IMG/VR virus record: IMGVR_UViG_3300021079_000011
Span: 1-51,203 of that record
DNA length: 51,203 nt
DNA from: a virus
Direction: 5' to 3' (one strand)
A program made the position numbers and the translations under genes. Positions 35,579-42,503 of this stretch are shown piece after piece. The notes under the pieces were generated by a model. The model ran no database searches. It saw only the letters and a program-made list of their open reading frames with translations, and was not told the DNA's origin. Each line of letters opens with the position of its first letter. The stretch's first letter is position 1.

Positions 35579-37275
35579 AATTCATACCTGCAATTCTTTT
35601 GTTTTTTTGGCTGTCGTTGACCGGGTTGTTTGCCGCTGGTGAACCGATTCAAAGAACGGTTTGGACAACCAATACCGAGGCAAACGCCAAACTTTCTGGC
35701 GATGTCACAACCCCGGCTGGCTCGCTGGCATCAACGCTGGCTTCAACTGCGGTCACTCCCGGCAGTTACACGGCGGCGAACATCACGGTTGATGCCAAGG
35801 GTCGGATTACTGCGGCAGCAAATGGCTCTGGTTCTGGTGGATATACTGGCAGCGCAACCAACGGGCTTGCGTTCAATGCGTGGGGAACAACTAATAGGTG
35901 GTGGTTCACGAATGGATTAACTACGTCTGGACTAACAAATAACAATCTTACAGCAAATTCCGTAACTGGAACAGACGGAAATAAAGCAGAGTCAAGTTTA
36001 ACCCTCGCCGGAGGTCTCACAATCTCTGGAACGACATTGACAGCGGCGGGAGCGACCAACAACGCGAACTTGAGCAACAATCTCTCCTTCACCTTCACAG
36101 CGTTTCCTACGAACACAGGTTCAGATGCTCAAGTGTTGTCGTTGACTGGAAACAAAACCAAGTGGATTACATCAAGCGGCGGCGGAAGCGGCAGCGCGAA
36201 CGTCACCAACTCCTTGCTTTCATCCACCGCCACAACCACGAACGGAAACAAGGGCGACATGATTCTCGTGGCAGGCCCGGGCTTGCAGTTCACCAGCCAG
36301 AACAACACGCAGCTCGTCGCATCGCTGACGAGCAGCAACGGCAGTTATTTCATCATCACGAATTTCGTGTTCAACACCGTCCGCACAAACACCAGCGGGG
36401 CGATGCAGTTCGTCAACGGATTCGGATGGGTTCACACAGCGGCGGTGAATGGCCGCGCATCGCTCGAACTGATGGTTGACCAAAGAGGCGGAACTACATT
36501 CACTCGGCAGGCAGGGTTCGGAGTGGATACCGTAGTCGCCGTCACGCTGGCGACGGATTACACGAACACCTTTTCATGGCCGCTTTCAAACGCTGCAACT
36601 TATTATATCACCAATTCCAGCGACGGCTCGGGCAACTCCGCCGCGCTAATCAACGGCTCGCTTTCCACGTTCGGAGCTGCGGGTAACCTCGGAAACTTCG
36701 CCACCAACACCAGCACCGGCGACGGCACATTTTATCGTGATGTGACTGTCACGCGCAACATCACCAGCAAATCGAACAATTTCTTTCAGGTTAGCATAGA
36801 CCAAGGGACGACGCATATCGGACGCGCAGCACTTCAATCTTACGCAGAATCCACCGATTACGTCTTTTCAGGCGGCGTGAGCGGCGGAGCGCAGAATATC
36901 GTCATCCTTTCCAGCGGAGACGTTATCACCGTTGGAAATATAGACCTCGACGGAAAACTAACTGCTGGAGGCGGCGTTGACCCACCATATTTGTTGCTCG
37001 ACCTGCACACCCGCGCCGAAGTGAAAGCGTTGGTTCTTGATGAAGTCCCGCCAGAGAAACAGAACGGCGCGGCGGATTGCTTCCTCTCTGACGTGGACAC
37101 ACGTCCTAAACGTGCCTACTACGTCGCGAGCGAGGACAAGTTCTACGACATGACGGACAAACTCATCCCCGGCATCGTCCAGCCCGATGATGCGTTCATG
37201 GCCAAACGCGCCGCAAAGAGACAGTCCGACAAGGAAGAACGCGAAGCCGATTTCCGCGCTAAAAATCCGAAGTGA
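35575..37275 (+). CDS. Signal-peptide-bearing tail fibre-like protein
   Basis: A 566-residue protein. Residues 1-21 look like a signal peptide (KFIPAILLFFWLSLTGLFAA). A GDVTTPAGSLASTLASTAVT segment follows, then VTVDAKGRITAAANG-like phrasing typical of phage fibres and collar proteins. Long Thr/Asn/Ser-rich beta stretches follow, and the C-terminal 35 residues are charged and helical. An export signal on a fibre protein is odd; the hydrophobic N-terminus could instead be a virion anchor. Codon use changes near 36050, suggesting mosaic origin of the 3' half. Confidence 0.65.
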   Translation: MKFIPAILLFFWLSLTGLFAAGEPIQRTVWTTNTEANAKLSGDVTTPAGSLASTLASTAVTPGSYTAANITVDAKGRITAAANGSGSGGYTGSATNGLAFNAWGTTNRWWFTNGLTTSGLTNNNLTANSVTGTDGNKAESSLTLAGGLTISGTTLTAAGATNNANLSNNLSFTFTAFPTNTGSDAQVLSLTGNKTKWITSSGGGSGSANVTNSLLSSTATTTNGNKGDMILVAGPGLQFTSQNNTQLVASLTSSNGSYFIITNFVFNTVRTNTSGAMQFVNGFGWVHTAAVNGRASLELMVDQRGGTTFTRQAGFGVDTVVAVTLATDYTNTFSWPLSNAATYYITNSSDGSGNSAALINGSLSTFGAAGNLGNFATNTSTGDGTFYRDVTVTRNITSKSNNFFQVSIDQGTTHIGRAALQSYAESTDYVFSGGVSGGAQNIVILSSGDVITVGNIDLDGKLTAGGGVDPPYLLLDLHTRAEVKALVLDEVPPEKQNGAADCFLSDVDTRPKRAYYVASEDKFYDMTDKLIPGIVQPDDAFMAKRAAKRQSDKEEREADFRAKNPK

Positions 37276-37311
37276 ATCCAATGATAACGCACTTCCTCGG
37301 AACACAAAAAT

Positions 37312-37563
37312 ATGGAAAAAATACTTGAGGGCGCAATCGGGCAAGCTCCATCGCTGGTCGTGCTTGTCGTCGTGGTGGTGGTGTTCCTGAAGCACTTGCG
37401 CGACAGAGACAAGGAGTTTTCCGCCGTAGTCCGAGAAATCGCCGAGCGGGAGCATGACGCACGCAAGCAATCCCGCGAAGTCATAGCCCATTGCACCAAC
37501 ATCATCGAACGCTCGGCGGTCGTAATGGGGCAATGCGTTGAAGCACTAAACCGAGGACGATAA
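37312..37563 (+). CDS. Single-pass membrane protein, holin or i-spanin candidate
   Basis: An 83-residue protein. Residues 13-28 (PSLVVLVVVVVVFLKH) form one transmembrane helix and the rest is a charged helix (EFSAVVREIAEREHDARKQS). This layout fits a small holin-like protein or inner-membrane spanin. It starts a lysis-type cluster of membrane, soluble and lipoprotein genes. Which of the two roles applies cannot be decided from sequence. Confidence 0.6.
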   Translation: MEKILEGAIGQAPSLVVLVVVVVVFLKHLRDRDKEFSAVVREIAEREHDARKQSREVIAHCTNIIERSAVVMGQCVEALNRGR

Positions 37564-37567
37564 ATTT

Positions 37568-37921
37568 ATGATACTCGAAAAAATTCAAGAACTCTGGCCG
37601 GTGCTTAACGGTTCGCACGGACTGTTTCCGGCATTGCTTGGCTGGCGCGGCTTTATTGGTGTTGCCGTTCCGCTGTTCAACACATGGTTGCAGATGAAGT
37701 TCACTGAACTTTTGAAAGCTAGCCCGACCATTGCTAACGACATCGTGAAACAGTCTTGGTATAAGACGATTTCTCTATTTTTACGAATGGTTGCCGGAAT
37801 CATGTTGCCAACAGAAGCGTCCATGTTGTTGCATCAGGTCAATGAGAACATCAAGAACGACAGCAACCCTGTGGCGTTCAAAAAATCAGTGGTAGATACG
37901 ACAAACCCGAAAGGCGAATAA
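37568..37921 (+). CDS. Hypothetical lysis-cluster protein
   Basis: A 117-residue protein, five bases after the membrane protein and two before the lipoprotein. It has hydrophobic segments (PALLGWRGFIGVAVPLFNTW, then LFLRMVAGIMLPTEASMLLH) that could be membrane-associated. Such segments suggest a holin-type protein, but topology is unclear. Function is inferred from context only. Confidence 0.5.
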   Translation: MILEKIQELWPVLNGSHGLFPALLGWRGFIGVAVPLFNTWLQMKFTELLKASPTIANDIVKQSWYKTISLFLRMVAGIMLPTEASMLLHQVNENIKNDSNPVAFKKSVVDTTNPKGE

Positions 37922-37922
37922 A

Positions 37923-38228
37923 ATGAAAACACTCATTCTCATGGCGGTATTAACCCTGACGGGTTGCGCCTCGTTCAACACAACCCAGACAGACATGACC
38001 TATGAAAAAGGACAACCCCTCAGGCAGATTACCACGCAAGCCAAGAGCAGGACGTTCTTCGATTCTCGCTCCTCGCTCGCCTCGTTCAAGGCGACTCAAA
38101 CGGACAAGTCCCAAACCGCCAGCGTAGGCAGTCTGAATCAGGATGCCAGCGGAACGAACGCAGTTGACCTTGTGACAAAAATCACCGGGGCTGTGGTGAA
38201 CGCCGCGATTAAGGCCGCTGCGCCATAA
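37923..38228 (+). CDS. Outer-membrane lipoprotein, o-spanin candidate
   Basis: A 101-residue protein. Residues 1-15 are a signal peptide with lipobox LTGC and Cys15 as the lipidated residue. The mature part is polar, rich in Thr, Ser and Gln, as expected for a periplasmic stalk, and ends in a small hydrophobic helix (VVNAAIKAAAP). It lies in a lysis-type cluster, and its 3' end overlaps by 20 bp the convergent lysozyme-like gene. The o-spanin role is inference. Confidence 0.65.
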   Translation: MKTLILMAVLTLTGCASFNTTQTDMTYEKGQPLRQITTQAKSRTFFDSRSSLASFKATQTDKSQTASVGSLNQDASGTNAVDLVTKITGAVVNAAIKAAAP

Positions 38229-38559
38229 ACCAGCGCACATTCTTTTTTAGGTTGGCGTTTCCTTGTTGGTCGGAGGATTCAGGGCAGTATCGGTCACAGA
38301 GCGATTCAATGTAATCGTTCGTCGCACCAAAACTTTGCCATCTTTGGTAATGGTTTCTACAAGTCTGGTAGCAGAGTTGTCTTGCTTTTTTACGGCTAAG
38401 CTTACGATGGCCGATACGGATGCCGTAGGGATAGGCCGCTTTGATTCCCCCTTCAGCCCTGTCAATCGAATCAACCAGCCTGTCGTAATCCGGGGGAATT
38501 TCATTAGTTATCGGGCTGGCCGCACAGGTAAGGGCAACAAATAGAAACAATGATTTCAT
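38209..38559 (-). CDS. Exported lysozyme-like endolysin
   Basis: A 116-residue protein on the strand opposite the other lysis-type genes. Residues 1-14 (MKSLFLFVALTCAA) are a signal or anchor segment. YDRLVDSIDRAEGG places E36 like the catalytic Glu of lysozyme-type transglycosylases. Then come PYGIRIGH and RKKARQLCYQTCRNHYQRW, as in small phage lysozymes. Secretion suggests a SAR-type or Sec-exported endolysin. Its start overlaps the VRR-NUC stop by ATGA and its end overlaps the lipoprotein gene. Confidence 0.6.
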   Translation of the reverse strand: MKSLFLFVALTCAASPITNEIPPDYDRLVDSIDRAEGGIKAAYPYGIRIGHRKLSRKKARQLCYQTCRNHYQRWQSFGATNDYIESLCDRYCPESSDQQGNANLKKNVRWFMAQRP

Positions 38560-38951
38560 TTCATTGCAGCCCGGAACTCTTCAAGGCTGTGGACAAGCGC
38601 ATAGTTTTGGTTTAGGTGCAGCAACATAACCCTGACTGCGGCCTGTTCAAGTGTAAGCTTTTGGCCGGGACGCTTGACCTCAACCCACCACACAACGCCA
38701 CCAGACCTTGCAATAATGAAGTCCGTGACACCAAGAGCCGTTGTTGTCGGCGCATCAGTCCTGCTGTGGACATAATACCAGCCCCGAGCCTTGCACTCGT
38801 CAATTATCTCGCCGTGAATATCCTTCTCCCTTGCGGCAACCTTGGATGGCGGCTTGGACACGCTCGGGAACAGGTGCGGGTTCAGCTTCATCACGGATGC
38901 AGACATGATTCCAGATGTCAGAGATTCCGGCTTCATAAACACACCAGCCAA
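38556..38951 (-). CDS. VRR-NUC family nuclease
   Basis: A 131-residue protein. EKDIHGEIIDECKARGWYYV, then GVTDFIIARSGGVVWWVEVK with the metal-binding D and E-x-K, then RVMLLHLNQNYALVHSLEEF, match the VRR-NUC nuclease core. These are Holliday-junction or structure-specific nucleases related to FAN1 and common in phages. ATGA coupling to the endolysin gene forms a two-gene minus operon. Later in-frame Met codons (for example that of MKPES) are alternative starts. Confidence 0.8.
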   Translation of the reverse strand: MAGVFMKPESLTSGIMSASVMKLNPHLFPSVSKPPSKVAAREKDIHGEIIDECKARGWYYVHSRTDAPTTTALGVTDFIIARSGGVVWWVEVKRPGQKLTLEQAAVRVMLLHLNQNYALVHSLEEFRAAMK

Positions 38952-38993
38952 GTTTCGTCAACAAGTAATTTCATTTCGGTGTAAATAAATACT

Positions 38994-39021
38994 TTGACAT
39001 TATTGCGCCATGTTGTAATTT
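38994..39021 (+). promoter_or_regulatory. Early promoter, plus strand
   Basis: TTGACA (38994-38999), a 16-bp spacer and TAATTT (39016-39021) match the sigma-70 consensus. It lies 10 bp before the ATG of the first early gene (39032), so the leader is short. The same spacing and -10 form occur at the minus promoter 48506-48533. Confidence 0.65.
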
Positions 39022-39031
39022 CGTCAGCGTA

Positions 39032-39277
39032 ATGACATTTCAAATCCCAACAAAAACAGTCCTAGTAATTGACCAAGAAAAAACATCATGTCTGGTCAAG
39101 TCCTTGATTTCATCCAAGAACCTTACACAAAAAGCCGTAGCCAAACAAGCCAAGACCTGTCCTGTCAGGTTGTGCCGACTTTTGAGCCTCAAGCCAGTCC
39201 AGCGCGAGGCGGCTTGGGATGTGAAACTGTTTTCTGCCGTTGTCAAAGCCATCAACAAACTGGAATCCAAAGGTTAA
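39032..39277 (+). CDS. Small HTH-like early protein
   Basis: An 81-residue protein, first in the early operon. A helix pair with the look of an XRE-type motif lies at about residues 26-52 (SSKNLTQKAVAKQAKTCP, then RLCRLLSLKP), followed by WDVKLFSAVVKAINKLE as the last helix. It resembles a small Cro or antirepressor-like regulator, but similarity is weak. Confidence 0.5.
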   Translation: MTFQIPTKTVLVIDQEKTSCLVKSLISSKNLTQKAVAKQAKTCPVRLCRLLSLKPVQREAAWDVKLFSAVVKAINKLESKG

Positions 39278-39280
39278 AAT

Positions 39281-40021
39281 ATGAGTTCAAAAGTTTTCAG
39301 CGGCGAAATTGCCGTCCCCCAAGCCCTCGAAATATCAAGCGATGCCTTGGCCAAGCGCGGCCAGCTTGTTTCTGGCAGCAAGGCGATTACATCCATACTG
39401 AGCGAAGAGACACAGATTTTGGCTGTTCAATCGGCCAGAGAGATTCGGTCTTGGGTCAAGGAAGTTGAAGAGACTCGGGTTGAGCTTACAAAGCCCCTGC
39501 TCGACCTGCAACGGCTCATTAAATCAACGGCAGACGGCTACTGTGCGCCACTGGTTGAGGAACAAAAGCGGGTTGAGAAGCTGGTGACGGTCTTTCAGGA
39601 GGCTGAGGCTGTTCGGGTGGCCAAGGAGGAGGCTGCTGCTGCCGAGTCGTTGCGAAAGAGCTTGGAAGCGCAACAGAAGGCGCAGGAGGCTGCCGATAAG
39701 GCTTTGGCCTCAGCCAAGACCGATGCCGGGTTGGAGAAGGCTATTGCGAAGGAAGACGCTGCTATTTTGGCGCAACAGAAGGTGCAGGAGCTTATTTCAG
39801 CCCCGTTACCTACTGTTGCGCGGTCAAAGGGTGCTGTGACGCGCAGGGTGCTGCGCTGGGAGGTCACGGACATAAACGCTCTGGTGAAGGCGCGGCCTGA
39901 ATTGTGCAAAATTGAGCCTAAAAACATGGCGATTCAGGCTTTGTGCGTCCCGGAAATGCCCAATCCCCCGCCGGGGCTTAAATTGTGGTGGGAAAATCAG
40001 ACAACAATACGCAGTTATTAA
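39281..40021 (+). CDS. Coiled-coil early phage protein
   Basis: A 246-residue protein. The N-terminal 80 residues are mixed, followed by a long helix of about 100 residues rich in Ala, Glu and Lys (AEAVRVAKEEAAAAESLRKS). The C-terminal 60 residues contain RRVLRWEVTDINALVKARPE and PPPGLKLWWENQTTIRS, which I recognise as a conserved module in phage recombination-region proteins (Gp157/DUF1351-like neighbourhood). It lies before the protein with an SSB-like acidic tail, so a DNA-metabolism role is plausible. Confidence 0.65.
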   Translation: MSSKVFSGEIAVPQALEISSDALAKRGQLVSGSKAITSILSEETQILAVQSAREIRSWVKEVEETRVELTKPLLDLQRLIKSTADGYCAPLVEEQKRVEKLVTVFQEAEAVRVAKEEAAAAESLRKSLEAQQKAQEAADKALASAKTDAGLEKAIAKEDAAILAQQKVQELISAPLPTVARSKGAVTRRVLRWEVTDINALVKARPELCKIEPKNMAIQALCVPEMPNPPPGLKLWWENQTTIRSY

Positions 40022-40043
40022 GCTGCAAACAGAAAGGTAAATC

Positions 40044-40451
40044 ATGCACGTTAGCGGATTAAAACAGTCCAAGTTCCTGACTCGGGCAGATGTTGGGAGC
40101 GGGGTTCTGGCGACCATTCAGGCTGTGTTCCAAGAGAATGTGGCCAAGGAAGGTGCGCCGGAAGAAATGAAGTGGTGCGTTGCGTTCGATGAATTGGAAA
40201 AGCCGATGGTCTTAAACTCGACGAACGGCCAGCTTATTGCGCAAATCACCAAGCAGGAAGACACGGACAACTGGAATGGCCATCAGGTTGTTCTTTATGA
40301 CGACCCGACAGTATCGTTCGGCGGCAAGCTCGTTGGCGGGATTCGGGTTCGGGCAAGCCGCGCTCCGAAAGCTGCTTCAGTGAAGCAGGGTGCGACCAAG
40401 CCCAAGCCGCAGGTTGAACCTGAGCCGGAAAACGACGATGCCCCGTTTTGA
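40044..40451 (+). CDS. Phage DNA-metabolism protein with SSB-like acidic tail
   Basis: A 135-residue protein with a clear Shine-Dalgarno (AGAAAGG). The core, with FLTRADVGSGVLATIQAVFQ, MVLNSTNGQLIAQITKQEDT and VVLYDDPTVSFGGKLVGGIR, resembles a small beta domain found widely in tailed phages. The C-terminus is Pro/Glu-rich and ends ENDDAPF, like the acidic tip DDDIPF of single-strand DNA-binding proteins. A role as SSB substitute is inference from tail and context. Confidence 0.7.
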   Translation: MHVSGLKQSKFLTRADVGSGVLATIQAVFQENVAKEGAPEEMKWCVAFDELEKPMVLNSTNGQLIAQITKQEDTDNWNGHQVVLYDDPTVSFGGKLVGGIRVRASRAPKAASVKQGATKPKPQVEPEPENDDAPF

Positions 40452-40677
40452 TTCCAGCCCGGTCAAGAAACCAACTGCTCAACCGCAGTTCAAGGTTCTC
40501 TGTGAATCTGACGAGTTCGCCCTGTGCTGCTCGGCTGAGACGGAGGACACTACGGTTGAGCGGTTCAACTGCCATATTGGGGTTGACGAAGGTTGGGTTC
40601 TGTATGAAACAACGCCATGCCCTATTTCCGAAACCCACAAGCACCACCTCTTTATGCGACCCGGAAAGTCGAAATAA
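40438..40677 (+). CDS. Small hypothetical protein overlapping the SSB-like gene
   Basis: A 79-residue protein that begins at the ATG inside the end of the previous gene (14-bp overlap). It has Cys pairs (LCESDEFALCCSAET), then a strand-rich end with GWVLYETTPC and KHHLFMRPGK. It is typical of small early phage proteins. No function recognised. Confidence 0.6.
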   Translation: MPRFDSSPVKKPTAQPQFKVLCESDEFALCCSAETEDTTVERFNCHIGVDEGWVLYETTPCPISETHKHHLFMRPGKSK

Positions 40678-40805
40678 AAAACAGTGAATTGCAGTCTTGG
40701 TGCGACAGAGAAAAAGCTGGTGAATTCAAGATAAACTCAATGGCTCTGGGCAAGAAGGGGTTCGGCTACATTTTGACTATAACATGGAAAAACAGCGACA
40801 TTTGA
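40617..40805 (+). CDS. Possible small early protein
   Basis: A 62-residue frame overlapping the preceding gene by 61 bp. The part after that overlap (KNSELQSWCDREKAGEFKIN, then FGYILTITWKNSDI) looks like a genuine protein. An alternative start is the in-frame ATG at 40741. It ends eight bases before the tRNA-like element. Low confidence because of the long overlap. Confidence 0.4.
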   Translation: MPYFRNPQAPPLYATRKVEIKNSELQSWCDREKAGEFKINSMALGKKGFGYILTITWKNSDI

Positions 40806-40812
40806 AAACTAT

Positions 40813-40943
40813 GAGCGGGTGGCGGAACGCAAAAACGCAAATGAAATCCGAAGGCGGCTTTGGAAACAAAGAAACTGCATCGGTGACTTATGTGGCTGCA
40901 AAGAATGTCCCACTTGCAGGTTCAAATCCTGCCCCGCTCGCCA
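40813..40943 (+). tRNA. tRNA-like element with large insertion
   Basis: An acceptor stem GAGCGGG (40813-40819) pairs perfectly with CCCGCTC (40933-40939), followed by a discriminator G and an encoded CCA (40941-40943). The T arm GCAGG-TTCAAAT-CCTGC (40916-40932) is perfect. A D-like arm GCG...CGC follows positions 8-9 (TG) and resembles tRNA-Leu, but its loop lacks the invariant GG. The interior is 40 to 55 nt longer than in a normal tRNA and no clean five-pair anticodon arm was found. A GAAA-capped hairpin CTTTG/CAAAG (40858-40871) lies inside. It may be a degenerate or intron-bearing tRNA, or a tRNA mimic. Confidence 0.5.
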
Positions 40944-41397
40944 CTGACTATTTTGCAAACCAGTATCAGCCTCGCGGCTGGCCGTTTCATGTTGCGGTTT
41001 CCTCTGGTTTGCCGACCAGCCCGAGACTCGTTCTTGGGCTGGGAAATTTCCAGTTGACAGATTAGATGGTATGAGACAAATTCAAATTGTTCGTAGCAGG
41101 TGTAGAAACCTTGCTGCTGATGAAAGAGTGGTCGAACGTGAGATTTTAGACCTTCCCGCTCTGGACGATGCCCGACTTGGGCTATCGGGCTTATCAGCAA
41201 AGCTTTTCTACCCAGAGCGGGATTTCCCCTTTCTACGAGCCGTGAAACGGCTTCATGCGATACAGATTGCCGGAACATGGTTGGCTCGCCCTTGGGCGAT
41301 GCTGGCGCGAGCGACACGCGAAGACGGCCTATTCCCGGTTGCGGAAAAAGTAAAACGTCAACCCAGCTTAACAGTCCGGGTTGTGGTTTTACTTTTT
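40944..41397 (+). ncRNA. Candidate structured RNA downstream of the tRNA-like element
   Basis: No credible gene lies in about 530 bp between the tRNA-like element and the gene at 41475. Instead there are several stems: CCAGCCC/GGGCTGG (41016-41042); a 10-bp stem CCCGCTCTGG (41155-41164) with CCAGAGCGGG (41212-41221) enclosing GCCCGA/TCGGGC (41170-41190); AGCCGT-GAA-ACGGCT (41238-41252); GCTCGC/GCGAGC near 41284-41312; and the terminator at 41350-41397. Measured from the tRNA-like start the unit would be about 585 nt. Large phage RNAs of the GOLLD and ROOL families also sit beside tRNAs, but membership was not tested. Confidence 0.5.
41350..41397 (+). terminator. Rho-independent terminator
   Basis: GTAAAAC (41350-41356) pairs with GTTTTAC (41386-41392) and, across a 2x2 internal mismatch, CAACCC (41359-41364) pairs with GGGTTG (41378-41383). 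A run TTTTT follows (41393-41397). The apical loop contains one copy of the ACAGTCCGGG motif. It would end transcription after the structured segment. Confidence 0.8.
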
Positions 41398-41424
41398 CTT
41401 GAACAGTTTTTCTCCCTGCTGACT

Positions 41425-41445
41425 GGGGAGGGGTTTGGGGTGGGG
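41425..41445 (+). other. G-quadruplex motif, plus strand
   Basis: Four runs of four G separated by A, TTT and T (GGGG-A-GGGG-TTT-GGGG-T-GGGG), then a T-run. This is a strong quadruplex pattern on the plus strand, between the terminator and the gene at 41475. It could block transcription or replication forks, or be the leader of the downstream mRNA. Confidence 0.65.
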
Positions 41446-41474
41446 TTTTTCTTGAGCTTGGTTTTTCCTTTTAC

Positions 41475-41648
41475 ATGAAACAAATCCCGTTCAAACAATT
41501 TATTTCACAGGAATCTGAACGGCTTGGGGTCTGCAAGCTGACAGTTCGCAGGATGATAAAGGCTGGTCACGGTTACAAGAAGGTCTGGTTTGAATACAAG
41601 CCGAGGCTGATACGGGTGAACAAGCGCGTGGTTTTTGTAAATTTATGA
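41475..41648 (+). CDS. Small winged-HTH / excisionase-like protein
   Basis: A 57-residue protein. SQESERLGVCKLTVRRMIKA resembles the helix-turn-helix of excisionase or MerR-type proteins (L-G-V-x-x-x-T-V-x-R), followed by two strands (KVWFEYKPRLIRVNKRVVFV). Its stop overlaps the next start (ATGA). It lies directly after the G-quadruplex. A role in transcription or recombination control is plausible; no integrase is present. Confidence 0.6.
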   Translation: MKQIPFKQFISQESERLGVCKLTVRRMIKAGHGYKKVWFEYKPRLIRVNKRVVFVNL

Positions 41649-41923
41649 GCACACCATCAAAACTAGCAATCGAAGTCGCGGAGAAATTATTTTGTGAAGA
41701 TAGATTTTTCACAAAGGTAGAGTTAGTGGTTGAACTCGTCGACTCCGCCATCATCACCGCCACCACAGATAAAGACTTGGAGATTGAGAAGTGGAAAGCC
41801 GTAGCGGGAGAGTTAGCGCAAAGCGTAGAACACATCGGCTACACTACCATTGGCGAAGTGATAATCATTCAAAAAGCAGGGCTAGCACTCACCCACTACC
41901 AAACCCTGAAAGGAACACCATGA
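41645..41923 (+). CDS. Hypothetical early protein
   Basis: A 92-residue protein starting with ATGA overlap. KLAIEVAEKLFCEDRFFTKV and DLEIEKWKAVAGELAQSVEH form helices, and the C-terminus has IIIQKAGLALTHYQTLKG. Acidic and soluble. No known motif. It ends by ATGA with a tiny downstream frame. Confidence 0.55.
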   Translation: MSTPSKLAIEVAEKLFCEDRFFTKVELVVELVDSAIITATTDKDLEIEKWKAVAGELAQSVEHIGYTTIGEVIIIQKAGLALTHYQTLKGTP

Positions 41924-41985
41924 CTACGATTGAAAAGTTAAAGAACCTTGCCTTCGCCGCCGCAGAAGCAGGGGAGAAATGCTAG
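41920..41985 (+). CDS. Possible 21-residue micropeptide
   Basis: MTTIEKLKNLAFAAAEAGEK plus a final Cys, starting by ATGA in the preceding stop and preceded by AAAGGAA at Shine-Dalgarno distance. It overlaps the next gene by seven bases. It is an amphipathic helix. It may be a genuine small protein or simply a coupling leader for the 41979 gene. Confidence 0.35.
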   Translation: MTTIEKLKNLAFAAAEAGEKC

Positions 41986-42503
41986 ACATAAACAAAATCT
42001 TGAATCGTGCGGCTGAGATTTATGGCTCTCCGCTGACCAGACAGGCTGTTGCGGCCACAACTGCGATTGTCGAGGCCATCAACGGTGCTGGCGAACAGTC
42101 CCGGTCATGTCCTGAAGGCAGGATGAAAAGGCCGACACTTGGGCAGGTCAAGGAGCATGGCGCGAAGATAAGTCTGCCCGAGGCTGAGTGCGACAGGTTC
42201 TATGACCATTTTGAGTCAAACGGTTGGAAGGTTGGCACGGCCAAGACACCGATGAAGATTTGGACTTCGGCTTTGGCCAACTGGAAGCGGACTTGGCAGG
42301 AGCGGGTTGCTGGTGGCCAGAAACAAAACGGGGCTTGCACAGTTGTTTACGGCAAAGAGTATGAGAGGGTTATTGACAGGATGAAGGCCATCAAGGGCAA
42401 CTATTCCGGGCATCAAGCTTGGAGAGAGGAAGACAGGCTTGAATTTGGGGAATTGAAAACGCGCCGGGAAGAGTTGAAGGAATTGCTGGGCATAAAAATA
42501 TGA
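41979..42503 (+). CDS. Replication-associated phage protein
   Basis: A 174-residue protein. The middle contains RPTLGQVKEHGAKISLPEAE and FYDHFESNGWKVGTAKTPMK followed by IWTSALANWKRTW. This phrase (F-Y-D/E-x-x-x-S-N-G-W-x-V-G) is typical of the C-terminal domain of phage and plasmid replication initiation or DnaT-like proteins. The N-terminal part is helical; the C-terminus is a basic helix. It is the only clear replication-type protein in the genome. Confidence 0.6.
   Translation: MLDINKILNRAAEIYGSPLTRQAVAATTAIVEAINGAGEQSRSCPEGRMKRPTLGQVKEHGAKISLPEAECDRFYDHFESNGWKVGTAKTPMKIWTSALANWKRTWQERVAGGQKQNGACTVVYGKEYERVIDRMKAIKGNYSGHQAWREEDRLEFGELKTRREELKELLGIKI

Noticed and set aside
40784-41065. 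Open frame through the tRNA-like element
   Set aside because: It would encode the acceptor and T arms as protein. The base pairing is the stronger signal.
40813-41397. tmRNA
   Set aside because: The T arm and CCA end fit, but the 5' and 3' ends close within 131 nt, and no tag frame starting with a resume codon and ending in a stop is found.
41071-41478. Plus-strand open frame of 135 residues after the tRNA-like element
   Set aside because: It crosses the terminator and the G-quadruplex, ends in a run of Leu/Phe/Gly that reflects the G/T-rich DNA, and the DNA is explained better by RNA stems.
39032-41648. Lysogeny module (HTH proteins at 39032 and 41475)
   Set aside because: No integrase, CI-like repressor or attachment core is seen. 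Small HTH proteins alone do not support a temperate lifestyle.
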